Below are positions 42,401 to 53,267 of a stretch of 64,000 bases of DNA, in pieces. The position numbers and the translations under genes were made by a program. The notes beneath the pieces are model-generated. The model made no database searches, had not been told where the DNA came from, and saw only the letters and a program-made list of their open reading frames with translations. The first letter of the stretch is position 1, and the number at the start of each line of letters is the position of its first letter. The DNA comes from Azospirillum sp. TSH64 (GTDB lineage Bacteria > Pseudomonadota > Alphaproteobacteria > Azospirillales > Azospirillaceae), in NCBI RefSeq assembly GCF_003116035.1, contig NZ_LGQW01000015.1, positions 1,619,876 to 1,683,875 on the forward strand, read 5' to 3'.

Positions 42401-45313
42401 ATGCTGGTCAAACGCAGCTCGGCGAAAGCGGCAGGCGCAAAGCGGTCCGGTCTGGTCGCGGCCTTGGCCGACAGTCTGGAATCGGGCGTCAGCCGCCGTG
42501 GCTTCCTGCGCCGGTCCGGCCTTGCCGCGGGCGGCATCGCCGCCGTCGGCGCGCTGCCGGGTGCCATGATCCGCAAGGCGGAGGCGGGCCCCATCCTGCC
42601 GAATGTCGAGGTGGTGACGCGCAAGAATGTCTGCACCCACTGCTCGGTCGGCTGCACGGTGATCGCCGAGGTGCAGAACGGCGTCTGGGTCGGTCAGGAG
42701 CCGGGCTGGGAAAGCCCGATCAACCAGGGCACCCACTGTGCCAAGGGCGCTTCGGTGCGCGAGCTGACCAAGGGCACCCGCCGCGTCAAATACCCGCTCA
42801 AGCTGGTCGACGGCGTCTGGCAGCGCATCGGCTGGGACCAGGCGATCGAGGAGATCGGCAACCAGCTGATGGACATCCGCAAGGCATCCGGGCCGGACGC
42901 GGTGTTCTGGCTGGGCTCGGCCAAATTCTCCAACGAGGGCGCCTATCTCTACCGCAAGCTGGCGGCCTTCTGGGGCACCAACAACGTCGATCACCAGGCG
43001 CGCATCTGCCACTCCACCACGGTCGCCGGCGTGGCGAACACGTGGGGCTACGGCGCCATGACCAACAGCTACAACGACATCCAGAACTCCAAGGCGCTGC
43101 TGATCGTCGGCGGCAACCCGGCCGAGGCGCACCCAGTGTCGATGCAGCACATGCTGCGCGGCAAGGAGCACAACCGCGCCCCCTTCATCGTCATCGACCC
43201 GCGTTTCACCCGCACCGCCGCCCATGCCACCGAGTATGTGCGCATTCGTCCCGGCACCGACATCCCGGTCGCCTGGGGCCTGCTGTGGCACATCTTCGAG
43301 AATGGCTGGGAGGACAAGGAGTACATCCGCCAGCGCGTTTACGGCATGGACGAGATCCGCGCCGAGGTGAAGAAGTGGACTCCGGAAGAGGTGGAGCGGG
43401 TGACCGGCGCCCCCGGGTCGCAGCTTCGCCGGGTGGCGGAGGCGCTGGCCAAGAACAAGCCCAGCACGGTGATCTGGTGCATGGGCGTCACCCAGCACAC
43501 GGTCGGCACCGCCAACGTCCGCGCCCTGTCGATTTTGCAGCTGGCGCTGGGCAACATCGGCGTGGCCGGCGGCGGCGCCAACATCTACCGCGGCCACTGC
43601 AACGTGCAGGGCGCCACCGACTTCGGCCTCGATGTCAGCACGCTGCCCGCCTATTACGGGCTGGCGGAAGGGGCGTGGAAGCATTTCGCCCGCGCCTGGG
43701 ACGTCGAGTACGACTATCTGAAGGGTCGCTTCGCCACCAAGGACCTGATGGAGGCCAAGGGCATCCCGACCACCCGCTGGTTCGATGCCGTGCTGGCGAA
43801 GCCCGGCGAGATCGACCAGCCGAGCCCGCTCCGCGCCATGATGTGCTTCGGCCATGGCGGCAACACCGTCACCCGCATGCCGGAGATGGTGAAGGGGCTG
43901 GAGAAGCTGAGCCTGTTGGTCATCGCCGACCCGCACCCGACCACCTTCGCCGCCATCAAAGAGCGGCGCAACGGCACCTACATCCTGCCGGCCTGCACCC
44001 AGTTCGAGACCGACGGTTCGCGCACCTGCTCCAACCGCTCGATGCAGTGGGGCGAGAAGGTGGTGGAGCCGATCTTCGAGTCGAAGGACGACTACGCCAT
44101 CATCTATCTGCTGGCGCGCAAGCTCGGCTTCGCCGACGAGATGTTCAAGCACATCACGGTGGAGAAGGACCGGCCGGTGCCGGAGGACATCCTGCGCGAG
44201 ATGAACCGAAGCTGCCTGTCCATCGGCGCCACCGGCCAGTCGCCGGAACGGTTGAAGATGCACATGAAGCATCAGGCCGACTTCGACAAGATCACCATGC
44301 GGGCCGCCTCCGGCCCCTGCGCCGGCGATTACTACGGCCTGCCCTGGCCGAGCTGGGGCCATCCGGAGATCAGGCATCCGGGATCGGCCGTGCTCTACGA
44401 CACCTCCAAGCATGTGATGGACGGCGGCGGCGTCTTCCGCGCCCGCTTCGGGGTGGAGCGCAACGGCGTCTCGCTGCTGGCCGACGGCTCCTATTCCAAG
44501 GGGTCGGAGATCGAGGACGGCTATCCCGAATTCACCATGGCCGTGCTGAAGAAGCTGGGCTGGGACAAGGACCTGACGCCCGACGAGATGCGCGTCATCC
44601 AGGCCATCGGCGGCGGCGGGGCCGAGGTGGACAATGTCAGCTGGCAGACCGACCTGTCGATGGGCATCATCCGCGTCGCGCTGAAGCATGGCTGCGTGCC
44701 GCACGGCAACGCCAAGGCGCGCGCCGTCGCCTGGAACCTGCCCGACCCGGTGCCGGTCCACCGCGAGCCGATCTATTCCCCGCGCCCCGATCTGGTGAAG
44801 GCTTTCCCGGCCATCGAGGACCGGCGCGACTTCCGTCTGGTCCAGCTTGCCCGCTCGTTGCAGTTCAAGGTGGCGGACAGCGACCTGCGCCAGCGCTTCC
44901 CCATGGTGCTGACCTCCGGCCGGCTGGTCGAATATGAGGGCGGCGGCGAGGAGACCCGGTCCAACCCGTGGCTGGCCGAGTTGCAGCAGTCGATGTTCGC
45001 GGAGATCAACACCAAGGACGCCGAGCGGCTGGGCATCAGGGACGGCGCCTGGGTCTGGGTCTATGGGCCGGAGGACGGCAGCAAGGCCAAGGTCAAGGCG
45101 CTGGTGACCGACCGCGTCGGCGGCGGCACGGTGTTCATGCCCTTCCACTTCTCCGGCTACTGGCAGGGCGACAGCTTGCGCGGCAACTACCCGCCCGACA
45201 CCGACCCCATCGTGCTGGGCGAGCCGGTGAACGGGGTGACGACCTACGGCTACGACCCCGTCACCTTCATGCAGGAAACCAAGGTCACCCTCTGCCGGGT
45301 CGAGCCGGCGTGA
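42401..45313 (+). CDS. Formate dehydrogenase catalytic (alpha) subunit, molybdopterin, Cys form
   Basis: Oxidises formate to CO2 at a bis-MGD molybdenum or tungsten centre, on the periplasmic side. The 970-residue protein has a Tat signal (SRRGFLRRSGLAAGGIAAVG), one [4Fe-4S] site (Cys78, 81, 85 and 113 in CTHCSVGC and GTHCAKGA), and ARICHSTTVAG, where Cys203 replaces the selenocysteine of E. coli FdnG. Other landmarks: VGGNPAEAHPVSMQH, FIVIDPRFTRTAAHA, NVQGATDFGLD. The open frame extends further upstream but ATG 42401 fits the signal. The beta subunit follows 22 bp on. Confidence 0.95.
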   Translation: MLVKRSSAKAAGAKRSGLVAALADSLESGVSRRGFLRRSGLAAGGIAAVGALPGAMIRKAEAGPILPNVEVVTRKNVCTHCSVGCTVIAEVQNGVWVGQEPGWESPINQGTHCAKGASVRELTKGTRRVKYPLKLVDGVWQRIGWDQAIEEIGNQLMDIRKASGPDAVFWLGSAKFSNEGAYLYRKLAAFWGTNNVDHQARICHSTTVAGVANTWGYGAMTNSYNDIQNSKALLIVGGNPAEAHPVSMQHMLRGKEHNRAPFIVIDPRFTRTAAHATEYVRIRPGTDIPVAWGLLWHIFENGWEDKEYIRQRVYGMDEIRAEVKKWTPEEVERVTGAPGSQLRRVAEALAKNKPSTVIWCMGVTQHTVGTANVRALSILQLALGNIGVAGGGANIYRGHCNVQGATDFGLDVSTLPAYYGLAEGAWKHFARAWDVEYDYLKGRFATKDLMEAKGIPTTRWFDAVLAKPGEIDQPSPLRAMMCFGHGGNTVTRMPEMVKGLEKLSLLVIADPHPTTFAAIKERRNGTYILPACTQFETDGSRTCSNRSMQWGEKVVEPIFESKDDYAIIYLLARKLGFADEMFKHITVEKDRPVPEDILREMNRSCLSIGATGQSPERLKMHMKHQADFDKITMRAASGPCAGDYYGLPWPSWGHPEIRHPGSAVLYDTSKHVMDGGGVFRARFGVERNGVSLLADGSYSKGSEIEDGYPEFTMAVLKKLGWDKDLTPDEMRVIQAIGGGGAEVDNVSWQTDLSMGIIRVALKHGCVPHGNAKARAVAWNLPDPVPVHREPIYSPRPDLVKAFPAIEDRRDFRLVQLARSLQFKVADSDLRQRFPMVLTSGRLVEYEGGGEETRSNPWLAELQQSMFAEINTKDAERLGIRDGAWVWVYGPEDGSKAKVKALVTDRVGGGTVFMPFHFSGYWQGDSLRGNYPPDTDPIVLGEPVNGVTTYGYDPVTFMQETKVTLCRVEPA

Positions 45314-45335
45314 CGTACGGGAGCTGAACAGAACA

Positions 45336-45971
45336 ATGGCCCGGATGAAGTTCCTGTGCGACGCCGAACGCTGCATCGAATGCAACGCCTGCGTCACCGC
45401 CTGCAAGAACGAGCATGAGGTGCCGTGGGGCATCAACCGCCGCCGGCTGGTCACGCTGAACGACGGCAAGCCGGGCGAGCGGTCGATCTCCATGGCCTGC
45501 ATGCACTGCAACGACCCGCCCTGCGCCGCGGTCTGTCCGGTCGACTGCTTCCTGCAAACCGCCGACGGGGTGGTGCTGCACAGCAAGGATCTCTGCATCG
45601 GCTGCGGCTACTGCTTCTACGCCTGCCCGTTCGGCGCCCCGCAATACCCGCGCACCACCGATTTCGGCAGCCGCGGCAAGATGGACAAGTGCACCTTCTG
45701 CGCCGGCGGCCCCGAACCGGACGGCAGCGTCGAGGAATACCAGAAATACGGCGCCAACCGGCTGGCCGAGGGCAAGCTGCCGCTCTGCGCCGAGATGTGC
45801 TCCACCCGCGCGCTGATGGGCGGCGACGGGGCGGTGCTGGCCGACATCTATCAGGAGCGCTCGCTGCGCCGCGGCTACGGCTCGGGCGCGCCGGGCTGGT
45901 CGACCGCCTATGGCCGCAACGACCGCGGCTCTCCCTTCGCACCGGGCGGGCCTGGCACGGGAGGGGCGTGA
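45336..45971 (+). CDS. fdh3B: Formate dehydrogenase iron-sulfur (beta) subunit
   Basis: Carries electrons from the alpha subunit to the membrane cytochrome. The 211-residue protein has four ferredoxin-type cysteine groups: CIECNACVTACK, CMHCNDPPCAAVCPVDC, CIGCGYCFYACPFGAP and CTFCAGG...CAEMCSTRAL. There is no own export signal, so it would be carried by the Tat signal of the alpha subunit. The sequence FLQTADGVVLHSKDLCIGCG matches the FDH3 beta type. The gamma subunit starts 37 bp later. Confidence 0.94.
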   Translation: MARMKFLCDAERCIECNACVTACKNEHEVPWGINRRRLVTLNDGKPGERSISMACMHCNDPPCAAVCPVDCFLQTADGVVLHSKDLCIGCGYCFYACPFGAPQYPRTTDFGSRGKMDKCTFCAGGPEPDGSVEEYQKYGANRLAEGKLPLCAEMCSTRALMGGDGAVLADIYQERSLRRGYGSGAPGWSTAYGRNDRGSPFAPGGPGTGGA

Positions 45972-46008
45972 GCGCCTCCGCAAGTAAAGTCCATTCCGGG
46001 AGACCATC

Positions 46009-47022
46009 ATGCGCCCCACCAGACTCCCCCTGCACGCCCTGCTGCTGATCGCCCTGCTGGCCGTTCAGAGTCTGGCCGCTTCGACTTTCGCACAAGCGCA
46101 GCTCACCCAGGTGCCCGGCCAGAACTCGCCGACCACCAAGGAGCAGGTGCCGCTCTACGTCCCGCAGGACGACAAGCTGATCGGCCGCGTCAGCATCCCG
46201 GACGAAAAGCTGGCGGTGCTGGTCCAGCCGGAAGGGCGGGAATGGCGGGAGTGGCGCACCCACACGCTGCGGCTGGCGATCGCCGGGCTCGCCATCGGCA
46301 TGACGGCGGTCCTGGCGATCTTCTTCCTCTATCGCGGCACCATCCGCATCCATGGCGGCAAGTCGGGGCGGCTGGTCCTGCGCTTCAACGGGTTGGACCG
46401 CTTCGCCCATTGGACGACGGCGGTCAGCTTTCTGCTCATGGCGTTGACCGGGGTGATCCTGACCTTCGGCCGGCCGCTGCTGATCCCACTGATCGGCCAT
46501 CAGGCCTTCACGCCGCTGGCGGAATACGCCAAGTCGATCCACAACTTCGTCAGCGTGCCCTTCGTCGTCGGGCTGCTGATGATCATGGGCCTGTGGCTGC
46601 GCGACAACATTCCGGAAAAGGCCGACTGGACCTGGATCAGGACGGCAGGCGGGCTCTTCTCCAAGGCCGGTGGGCAGCATCCGGAGGCCGGGCGCTTCAA
46701 CGCCGGACAGAAGCTGGTGTTCTGGAGCATCGTGCTGGGCGGCATCGGCATGGCGGCCACCGGCTATCTGATGATGGTGCCCTTCGCCGTTTCCGGGATC
46801 GGCGGCATGCAGATCATGCACGTCATCCACGGCCTGCTGGCGGCGGGCCTGATCGCCGCGGTGATCGGCCACATCTACATCGGCACCATCGGCATGGAGG
46901 GCGCCTTCGACGCCATGGGCTGCGGCGAGGTGGACGAGAACTGGGCGATGGAGCACCACCGCCGCTGGTATCAGGAGCAGTTGCGCAAGGGCTATGTCGA
47001 GGGGCGCCAGCCGGCGGAGTGA
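46009..47022 (+). CDS. Formate dehydrogenase cytochrome b (gamma) subunit
   Basis: Membrane quinone-reducing subunit that anchors the enzyme. The 337-residue protein has an N-terminal signal-like helix ([17 protein letters not shown]), a periplasmic loop of about 85 residues, and four further helices with heme-binding His candidates in [57 protein letters not shown]. The extended periplasmic loop before the first core helix is usual for this group. Last gene of the cluster; a hairpin lies 24 bp after the stop. Confidence 0.93.
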   Translation: MRPTRLPLHALLLIALLAVQSLAASTFAQAQLTQVPGQNSPTTKEQVPLYVPQDDKLIGRVSIPDEKLAVLVQPEGREWREWRTHTLRLAIAGLAIGMTAVLAIFFLYRGTIRIHGGKSGRLVLRFNGLDRFAHWTTAVSFLLMALTGVILTFGRPLLIPLIGHQAFTPLAEYAKSIHNFVSVPFVVGLLMIMGLWLRDNIPEKADWTWIRTAGGLFSKAGGQHPEAGRFNAGQKLVFWSIVLGGIGMAATGYLMMVPFAVSGIGGMQIMHVIHGLLAAGLIAAVIGHIYIGTIGMEGAFDAMGCGEVDENWAMEHHRRWYQEQLRKGYVEGRQPAE

Positions 47023-47045
47023 AGCGACACACCGATGCGTTCATA

Positions 47046-47070
47046 GGGTGGGACACGAACAATCCCACCC
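47046..47070 (+). other. Hairpin after formate dehydrogenase genes
   Basis: GGGTGGGA (47046-47053) pairs with TCCCACCC (47063-47070), eight bp, but no T-run follows, so it may stabilise the 3' end or act weakly as a stop before the next gene. Confidence 0.4.
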
Positions 47071-47191
47071 GCCGACCGTCTCCTTCCATAGTACAATTTA
47101 CCCCCTCCCTCTCAGAGTGGCTGAATGGCCCTCGACAAACGCGCTGGACCGGAGACCTGACCGGTTCACCACACTGAGAGGAACGGCCCAA

Positions 47192-48712
<1,521 letters not shown>

Positions 48713-48740
48713 GCCCTGCTCCTCCCTATCGGGCAAACCT

Positions 48741-48769
48741 GGGCCGGGGGCGTGTCCCCCGGCCTTTTT
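48741..48769 (+). terminator. Rho-independent terminator after aldehyde dehydrogenase
   Basis: Nine-bp stem GGCCGGGGG (48741-48749) with CCCCCGGCC (48755-48763), loop CGTGT, followed by TTTTTTC. Confidence 0.85.
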
Positions 48770-48804
48770 TCTTTCTCCGTGTGGTTTCGTGATAAAGGAC
48801 CACC

Positions 48805-49197
48805 ATGACCGCCCCAACCCCGACTGACCGCGTGACCGCCACGCCCGAGGCCGTCGCCCTGCTGGACCGGCTTGCCGCGAAGCACGGGCCGCTGATGCTG
48901 CACCTGTCGGGCGGCTGCTGCGACGGTACGGCGCCGCTCTGCCTGCCGAAGGGGGAGTTCAGGATGGGCGGTCGCGACCTGTGCCTCGGCACGGTCGCCG
49001 GTGCGCCCTTCTGCATGTCCGACGACACCTTCCAATGGTGGCGCAACACCCAGGTCATCCTGGACGTTATCCAGGCACGCGGCGGCGGCTTCTCGATCGA
49101 GGCTCCGGACGGCGTCCGCTTCATCGCCAGGGCCCGCCTGTTCACCGACGGGGAGCTGGCCGGCCTGCCCGATCCGCAACCGGCCGAGACTGTTTAG
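48805..49197 (+). CDS. DUF779 family protein
   Basis: A 130-residue soluble protein with the DUF779 pattern: TPEAVALLDRLAAKHGPLML, HLSGGCCDGTAPLCLP, and the Cys-containing PFCMSDDTFQWWRNTQVILDV. DUF779 genes are typically next to aldehyde dehydrogenases, as here; two adjacent Cys in GGCCDG suggest a metal or redox role, not proven. It is separated from exaC by a terminator and so is partly independent in expression. Confidence 0.88.
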   Translation: MTAPTPTDRVTATPEAVALLDRLAAKHGPLMLHLSGGCCDGTAPLCLPKGEFRMGGRDLCLGTVAGAPFCMSDDTFQWWRNTQVILDVIQARGGGFSIEAPDGVRFIARARLFTDGELAGLPDPQPAETV

Positions 49198-49317
49198 GAG
49201 CCGCCCCGCATCATGTCCTCCTTCACCGGTCCGCGGATTGGTCTTGCCCGCCGCCATCCCTGGAGTACCCTTGCCGGATCGCATCCGCGGACGGAGCGAG
49301 GGGTGCAGGGGGAAGCC

Positions 49318-50511
49318 ATGTCCGCAGGAGAGACTTCCGTGACGGGGCCGGTACGGCCGACCTCCGGCGACGGCATGCCGCGCGCCGTCACCCATGCCGA
49401 ACGCCCGGACGAGGCGGCGCGGGAACTGCGCGCCGGGCTGGGCGAGGTGGCTTTGGAACTGGTGGTCGTCTTCTGCGCCCCAAGCTATGACCGCGAGGCG
49501 CTGGCAGACGCGCTGGCGGGGCAGTTCGGCATGGTGCCGGTGATCGGCTGCACCACGGCGGGGGAGATCGGCCCCGGCGGCTACACCACCAACGCCCTGG
49601 TGGCGGTGGGCTTCCCGACCGAGGATTTCTGCATCGTCACCGCGCTGGTCGACCATGTCGACCGCTTCGAGATCGCCGACAGCACCGCCATCGCGCGGTC
49701 GCTGCTGTCGCGCCGCGACCGCGCGATGGGGACCCGCCCGGTGCCGCTGGGCGAGGAGGCCCGCAGCTTCGCCATGCTGCTGATCGACGGGCTGTCGATG
49801 AGCGAGGAGACGGTGGTCAGCGCACTGCACAACGCGCTGATCGACATCCCGCTGTTCGGCGCCTCGGCCGGCGACGACCTGCATTTCGAACGCACTTTCG
49901 TCCTGCATGAGGGCGCCTTCCACGCAGACGCCGCGGTGGTGGCGCTGTTCACCACGACGCGGCCCTTCACCGTCTTCCGCACCCAGCATTTCGTCAGCTC
50001 CGACCGCAAGATGGTGGTCACCGGCGCCGATCCGCAGCACCGCATCGTCCATGAGATCAATGCCGAGCCGGCAGGCCGCGAATATGCCCGTCTGGTCGGG
50101 CTGGAGGGGGAGCCGCTGACCCCGATGATCTTCGCCTCCCACCCGGTCGTGGTGCGGGTCGGCGGCCAGTATCATGTCCGCTCGATCCAGAAGGTGAACG
50201 ACGACGAGAGCCTGACCTTCTTCTGCGCCATCGACGAGGGCATCGTCCTGACGGTGGCGGAGGGGGTCGATCCGGTCGCCAATTTCGACGGGCTGATCGA
50301 GGGCATCGAGGCGGAGGTCGGCGCCCCCGACCTGATCCTCGGCTGCGACTGCATCCTGCGCCGGCTGGAGATGGAGCAGCGGCAGCTGAACGCCGTGATG
50401 TCCGACCGGCTGGCCCGTCACCGCGTCGTCGGGTTCTGCGCCTATGGCGAGCAGGTCAACGGCATGCACGTCAACCAGACCTTCACGGGCGTCGCCATCG
50501 GAGGGCGCTAA
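49318..50511 (+). CDS. nosP: FIST-domain sensor, NosP-like
   Basis: A 397-residue cytoplasmic protein from ATG 49318 (AGGGGGAAG upstream). It contains FIST_N (VVVFCAPSYDREALADALAG, VPVIGCTTAGEIGPGGYTTN, FGASAGDDLHFERTFV) and FIST_C (ILGCDCILRRLEMEQRQ, VGFCAYGEQVNGMHVNQTF). In Pseudomonas a FIST protein of this type, NosP, binds heme and nitric oxide and inhibits the kinase encoded beside it. Here a hybrid kinase gene follows after three bases, the same arrangement. Heme and NO binding are inferred from that parallel. Confidence 0.8.
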   Translation: MSAGETSVTGPVRPTSGDGMPRAVTHAERPDEAARELRAGLGEVALELVVVFCAPSYDREALADALAGQFGMVPVIGCTTAGEIGPGGYTTNALVAVGFPTEDFCIVTALVDHVDRFEIADSTAIARSLLSRRDRAMGTRPVPLGEEARSFAMLLIDGLSMSEETVVSALHNALIDIPLFGASAGDDLHFERTFVLHEGAFHADAAVVALFTTTRPFTVFRTQHFVSSDRKMVVTGADPQHRIVHEINAEPAGREYARLVGLEGEPLTPMIFASHPVVVRVGGQYHVRSIQKVNDDESLTFFCAIDEGIVLTVAEGVDPVANFDGLIEGIEAEVGAPDLILGCDCILRRLEMEQRQLNAVMSDRLARHRVVGFCAYGEQVNGMHVNQTFTGVAIGGR

Positions 50512-50514
50512 GCC

Positions 50515-52347
50515 ATGGCCGGCATGCAGACCCGCAACTGGACACTCGACCCCGCCGACCGCATCGCCGAGCTGGAGCGGGAGAATGCCAAGCTCCAGCG
50601 CATCAACAAGGTGCTGATGGACCGCGTCGAGCGGTCGATGGATTTCCAGGGCGGCGCCTTCTCGCTGTTCCAGACCGCCATCGTGCTGGAACAGAAGATC
50701 CGCGAGCGCACGCTGGAGCTGGAACGCGCCCTGCACAAGCTGGAGGACAGCAACCGCGACCTCGCCCGCGCCAAGGAGCTGGCGGACACCATGCGCACCC
50801 GCCTGTTCGAGGCGATCGAGTCGGTGAACGAGGGGTTCGCCCTGTTCGATTCCGCTGACCGGCTGGTGCTGTGCAATCGCAAATACCTGTCCTACTGGCC
50901 GTCGGTGGCGGGCCGCATCCAGGCCGGCATCCGCTTCAACGATCTGGTGGCGATGGTCGCCGCCGCCGGTGCCGTCGCCGAGCCGCCGCCCGACGTCTGG
51001 CTGCGCGAACGGATGGAGCACCGCCACGACCTGAAGGGCGTCTTCCTGAACCGGCTGTCCGACGGCCGCTGGATCCAGGTGAACGAGCGGCGCACACGGG
51101 ACGGCGGCATCGTCGGCGTCTACACCGACATCACCGTCATCAAGCGCGAGGAGGAGCGGCGGCGCGAATCCGAACAGGCGGAGAAGTCCGCGCTGATGAT
51201 GCTGAACGACCAGTTGCAGCAGGCCAAGTCCCAGGCCGATCAGGCCAATTTGTCCAAGACACGCTTCATCGCCGCCGCCAGCCACGACCTGTTGCAGCCG
51301 CTGAACGCCGCCCGCCTGTTCGTCTCGGCGCTCGCCGACCTGGAACAGCCCGACGCCAATGCGGAGCTGGTGGAGAACGTCGACGCGGCGCTGACGTCGG
51401 TGGAGGATCTGCTGTCGGCTTTGCTCGACATCTCCAAGCTCGATGCCGGGGCGGTGACGCCGGAGGTGACCGACTTTCCGCTGCGCGGCATCCTGGCGCC
51501 GCTCGCCACCGAATATGCCGCGGTGGCGGCGGAGCGCGGCATCGATTTGAAGGTGGTGGGGTCGGGGGCGGTGGTGCGCAGCGACATGCGGCTGTTGCGC
51601 CGGATCGTGCAGAATTTCCTGTCCAACGCGCTGCGCTACGTCCAGGGAGGCCGGGTGGTGGTCGGTTGCCGCCGCACCGGTGACGGCGGCATCCGCATCG
51701 AGGTGTGGGACAACGGCCCCGGCATCCCGCGCGACAAGATCACCGAGATTTTCCAGGAATTCCGCCGTCTCGACACCCCCGTCACCAAGGGGCGCGACCG
51801 CGGCATGGGGCTGGGGCTCGCCATCGTCGACCGCGTCGCCCGCATGCTGGACCACCCGATCACCGTGCGGTCTGAGCCGGGCCGGGGCTCCGTCTTCGCC
51901 GTCACCGTGCCGCGCGGGACCGAGCGCCGCGCCGTCCGCCCGGCCAGCATCGCCGCCCGGCCGATGACCAACCGGCTGGCCGGCACCTCGGTGCTGGTGC
52001 TGGACAACGAACCGGCGGTGGTGGCGGGGATGGAGGCGCTGCTGCGCGGCTGGGCCTGCGACGTGGTGTCGGCCACCAACGGCGACGAGGCTCTGGCGCT
52101 GCTGTCCGGCATGCCGCAGCCGCCTGATCTGCTGATCGCCGACTATCACCTCGACGACGGCGTGCTGGGGGTGGACGAGGTGGCGCGGCTGCGCGCCGCC
52201 TGCGGCCGCATCCTGCCTGCCGTGATCGTCACCGCCAACCGCACGCCGGAACTGGCGGACGAGGCCAAGGCGGCCGGCTGCCTGGTGCTGAACAAGCCGG
52301 TGAAGCCGGCGCAGCTGCGCGCGGTGATGTCGGGGCTGGTGGGGTAG
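50515..52347 (+). CDS. Soluble hybrid histidine kinase paired with the FIST sensor
   Basis: A 610-residue cytoplasmic kinase: coiled coil (about 15-95), PAS domain (about 98-220; ESVNEGFALFDSADRLVLCN), phosphoacceptor FIAAASHDLLQPLNAARLF (His near 257), N box IVQNFLSNALRYVQGG, G1 VWDNGPGIPRD, G2 GMGLGLAIVDR, and a receiver domain (VLVLDNEPAV, Asp near 542 in IADYHLDDG, Lys in LNKPVKP). Layout matches the NahK-type kinases regulated by NosP. The pocket has Asp-Asn in place of the usual Asp-Asp, a common variant. Confidence 0.92.
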   Translation: MAGMQTRNWTLDPADRIAELERENAKLQRINKVLMDRVERSMDFQGGAFSLFQTAIVLEQKIRERTLELERALHKLEDSNRDLARAKELADTMRTRLFEAIESVNEGFALFDSADRLVLCNRKYLSYWPSVAGRIQAGIRFNDLVAMVAAAGAVAEPPPDVWLRERMEHRHDLKGVFLNRLSDGRWIQVNERRTRDGGIVGVYTDITVIKREEERRRESEQAEKSALMMLNDQLQQAKSQADQANLSKTRFIAAASHDLLQPLNAARLFVSALADLEQPDANAELVENVDAALTSVEDLLSALLDISKLDAGAVTPEVTDFPLRGILAPLATEYAAVAAERGIDLKVVGSGAVVRSDMRLLRRIVQNFLSNALRYVQGGRVVVGCRRTGDGGIRIEVWDNGPGIPRDKITEIFQEFRRLDTPVTKGRDRGMGLGLAIVDRVARMLDHPITVRSEPGRGSVFAVTVPRGTERRAVRPASIAARPMTNRLAGTSVLVLDNEPAVVAGMEALLRGWACDVVSATNGDEALALLSGMPQPPDLLIADYHLDDGVLGVDEVARLRAACGRILPAVIVTANRTPELADEAKAAGCLVLNKPVKPAQLRAVMSGLVG

Positions 52348-52416
52348 GGGCGGGCGGCGAAGAGAGCCTGATGATTTACCGGTAACGCCTTGCCGGTTCG
52401 GCTGTTGTCGGTTTTC

Positions 52417-53136
52417 ATGACCGACCCCGCTGCGTTGCGCGACAAGGCGCTCGAAATCCACCGGCTGCTGTGCACCGTCTACGGCTGCCCGGTCGCCTAT
52501 TTCCACAGCCTCGACCCGCTCAGCGAGCTGGTGTCGTCGCTGCTGTCGCACCGCACCCGCAATGCGGCCTCGGGCGCCGCCTTCAAGGCGCTGCGGCGGC
52601 GCTGGCCGGATTGGCAGTCGGTGCGCGACGCGCCGGTTGCCGAAGTGGAGGCGACCATCGCCGGCGTCACCTGGCCGGAGCAGAAGGCGCCGCGCATCCA
52701 GGCCATCCTGCGCCGCATCACCGAGCGGGTCGGCAGCCTGTCGCTCGACCTGTTGTCCGGCATGCCGGTGCCCGAGGCCCGGGCGTGGCTGGAGGAGTTG
52801 CCAGGTGTCGGGCCGAAGACCAGTGCGGCGGTGCTCAGCTTCTCCACCCTGCGGCAGGCGGCGCTGCCGGTGGACAGCCACCATCACCGCGTTGCCGTGC
52901 GCACCGGCCTGATCCCCGCCACTCTCGCCGTCGGCCCGTCCCACGCCGTGCTGTCGGCGCAACTGCCGGAGGGGTGGGACGCCCAGCAGGTCTATGACAA
53001 CCATGAGGTCATGATGCTGCACGGCCAGCGCTGCTGCTACCATCAGGCACCGGCCTGCGACCGCTGTGTGCTGCTGCGGCTCTGCCCGACCGGTCAGGCT
53101 CTGCGGCCATCGGAGGATGAGCGGGAGAGGGCGTGA
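52417..53136 (+). CDS. Endonuclease III-like DNA glycosylase (HhH-GPD, 4Fe-4S)
   Basis: A 239-residue base-excision-repair protein. It has the helix-hairpin-helix LPGVGPKTSAAVLSFS with the Nth-type Lys, the catalytic Asp in LPVDSHHHRVAVRTGL, and a C-terminal iron-sulfur cluster C-x6-C-x2-C-x5-C (within CCYHQAPACDRCVLLRLC). The N-terminal SSLLSHRTRNAASGAAFKAL replaces the Nth SAQTTD motif, so it belongs to a side branch of endonuclease III, and substrate choice may differ. Start is uncertain; an alternative lies 27 bp upstream. Confidence 0.87.
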   Translation: MTDPAALRDKALEIHRLLCTVYGCPVAYFHSLDPLSELVSSLLSHRTRNAASGAAFKALRRRWPDWQSVRDAPVAEVEATIAGVTWPEQKAPRIQAILRRITERVGSLSLDLLSGMPVPEARAWLEELPGVGPKTSAAVLSFSTLRQAALPVDSHHHRVAVRTGLIPATLAVGPSHAVLSAQLPEGWDAQQVYDNHEVMMLHGQRCCYHQAPACDRCVLLRLCPTGQALRPSEDERERA

Positions 53137-53147
53137 AGCCATTCGTT

Positions 53148-53162
53148 TTGTGCATTGCAACA
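53148..53162. promoter_or_regulatory. TTGTGCATTGCAACA, possible PhaR-type operator
   Basis: Lies 105 bp upstream of the 61-residue gene and resembles the phaZ promoter element at 12577-12603 (shared TTGTGCA and TTGCA blocks). Suggests common regulation with PHA metabolism; inference only. Confidence 0.35.
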
Positions 53163-53267
53163 CGCAGCCATTCCCAGAATGCAGGGCCGTTCGCCGGATG
53201 CAGAGCGCATATAGGATCGTGAGGGCGACGAAGACGCCGCTCGGATCTCCATAAGACGAGGCCTGAG

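Noticed and set aside
42998..43015. Selenocysteine-type formate dehydrogenase
   Set aside because: The codon at the Sec position is TGC (Cys203), not TGA, so no selenocysteine insertion is needed.
42377..45598. Antisense open frame of 1073 codons over formate dehydrogenase
   Set aside because: Shadow of the GC-rich alpha-subunit gene; no ribosome site or domain.
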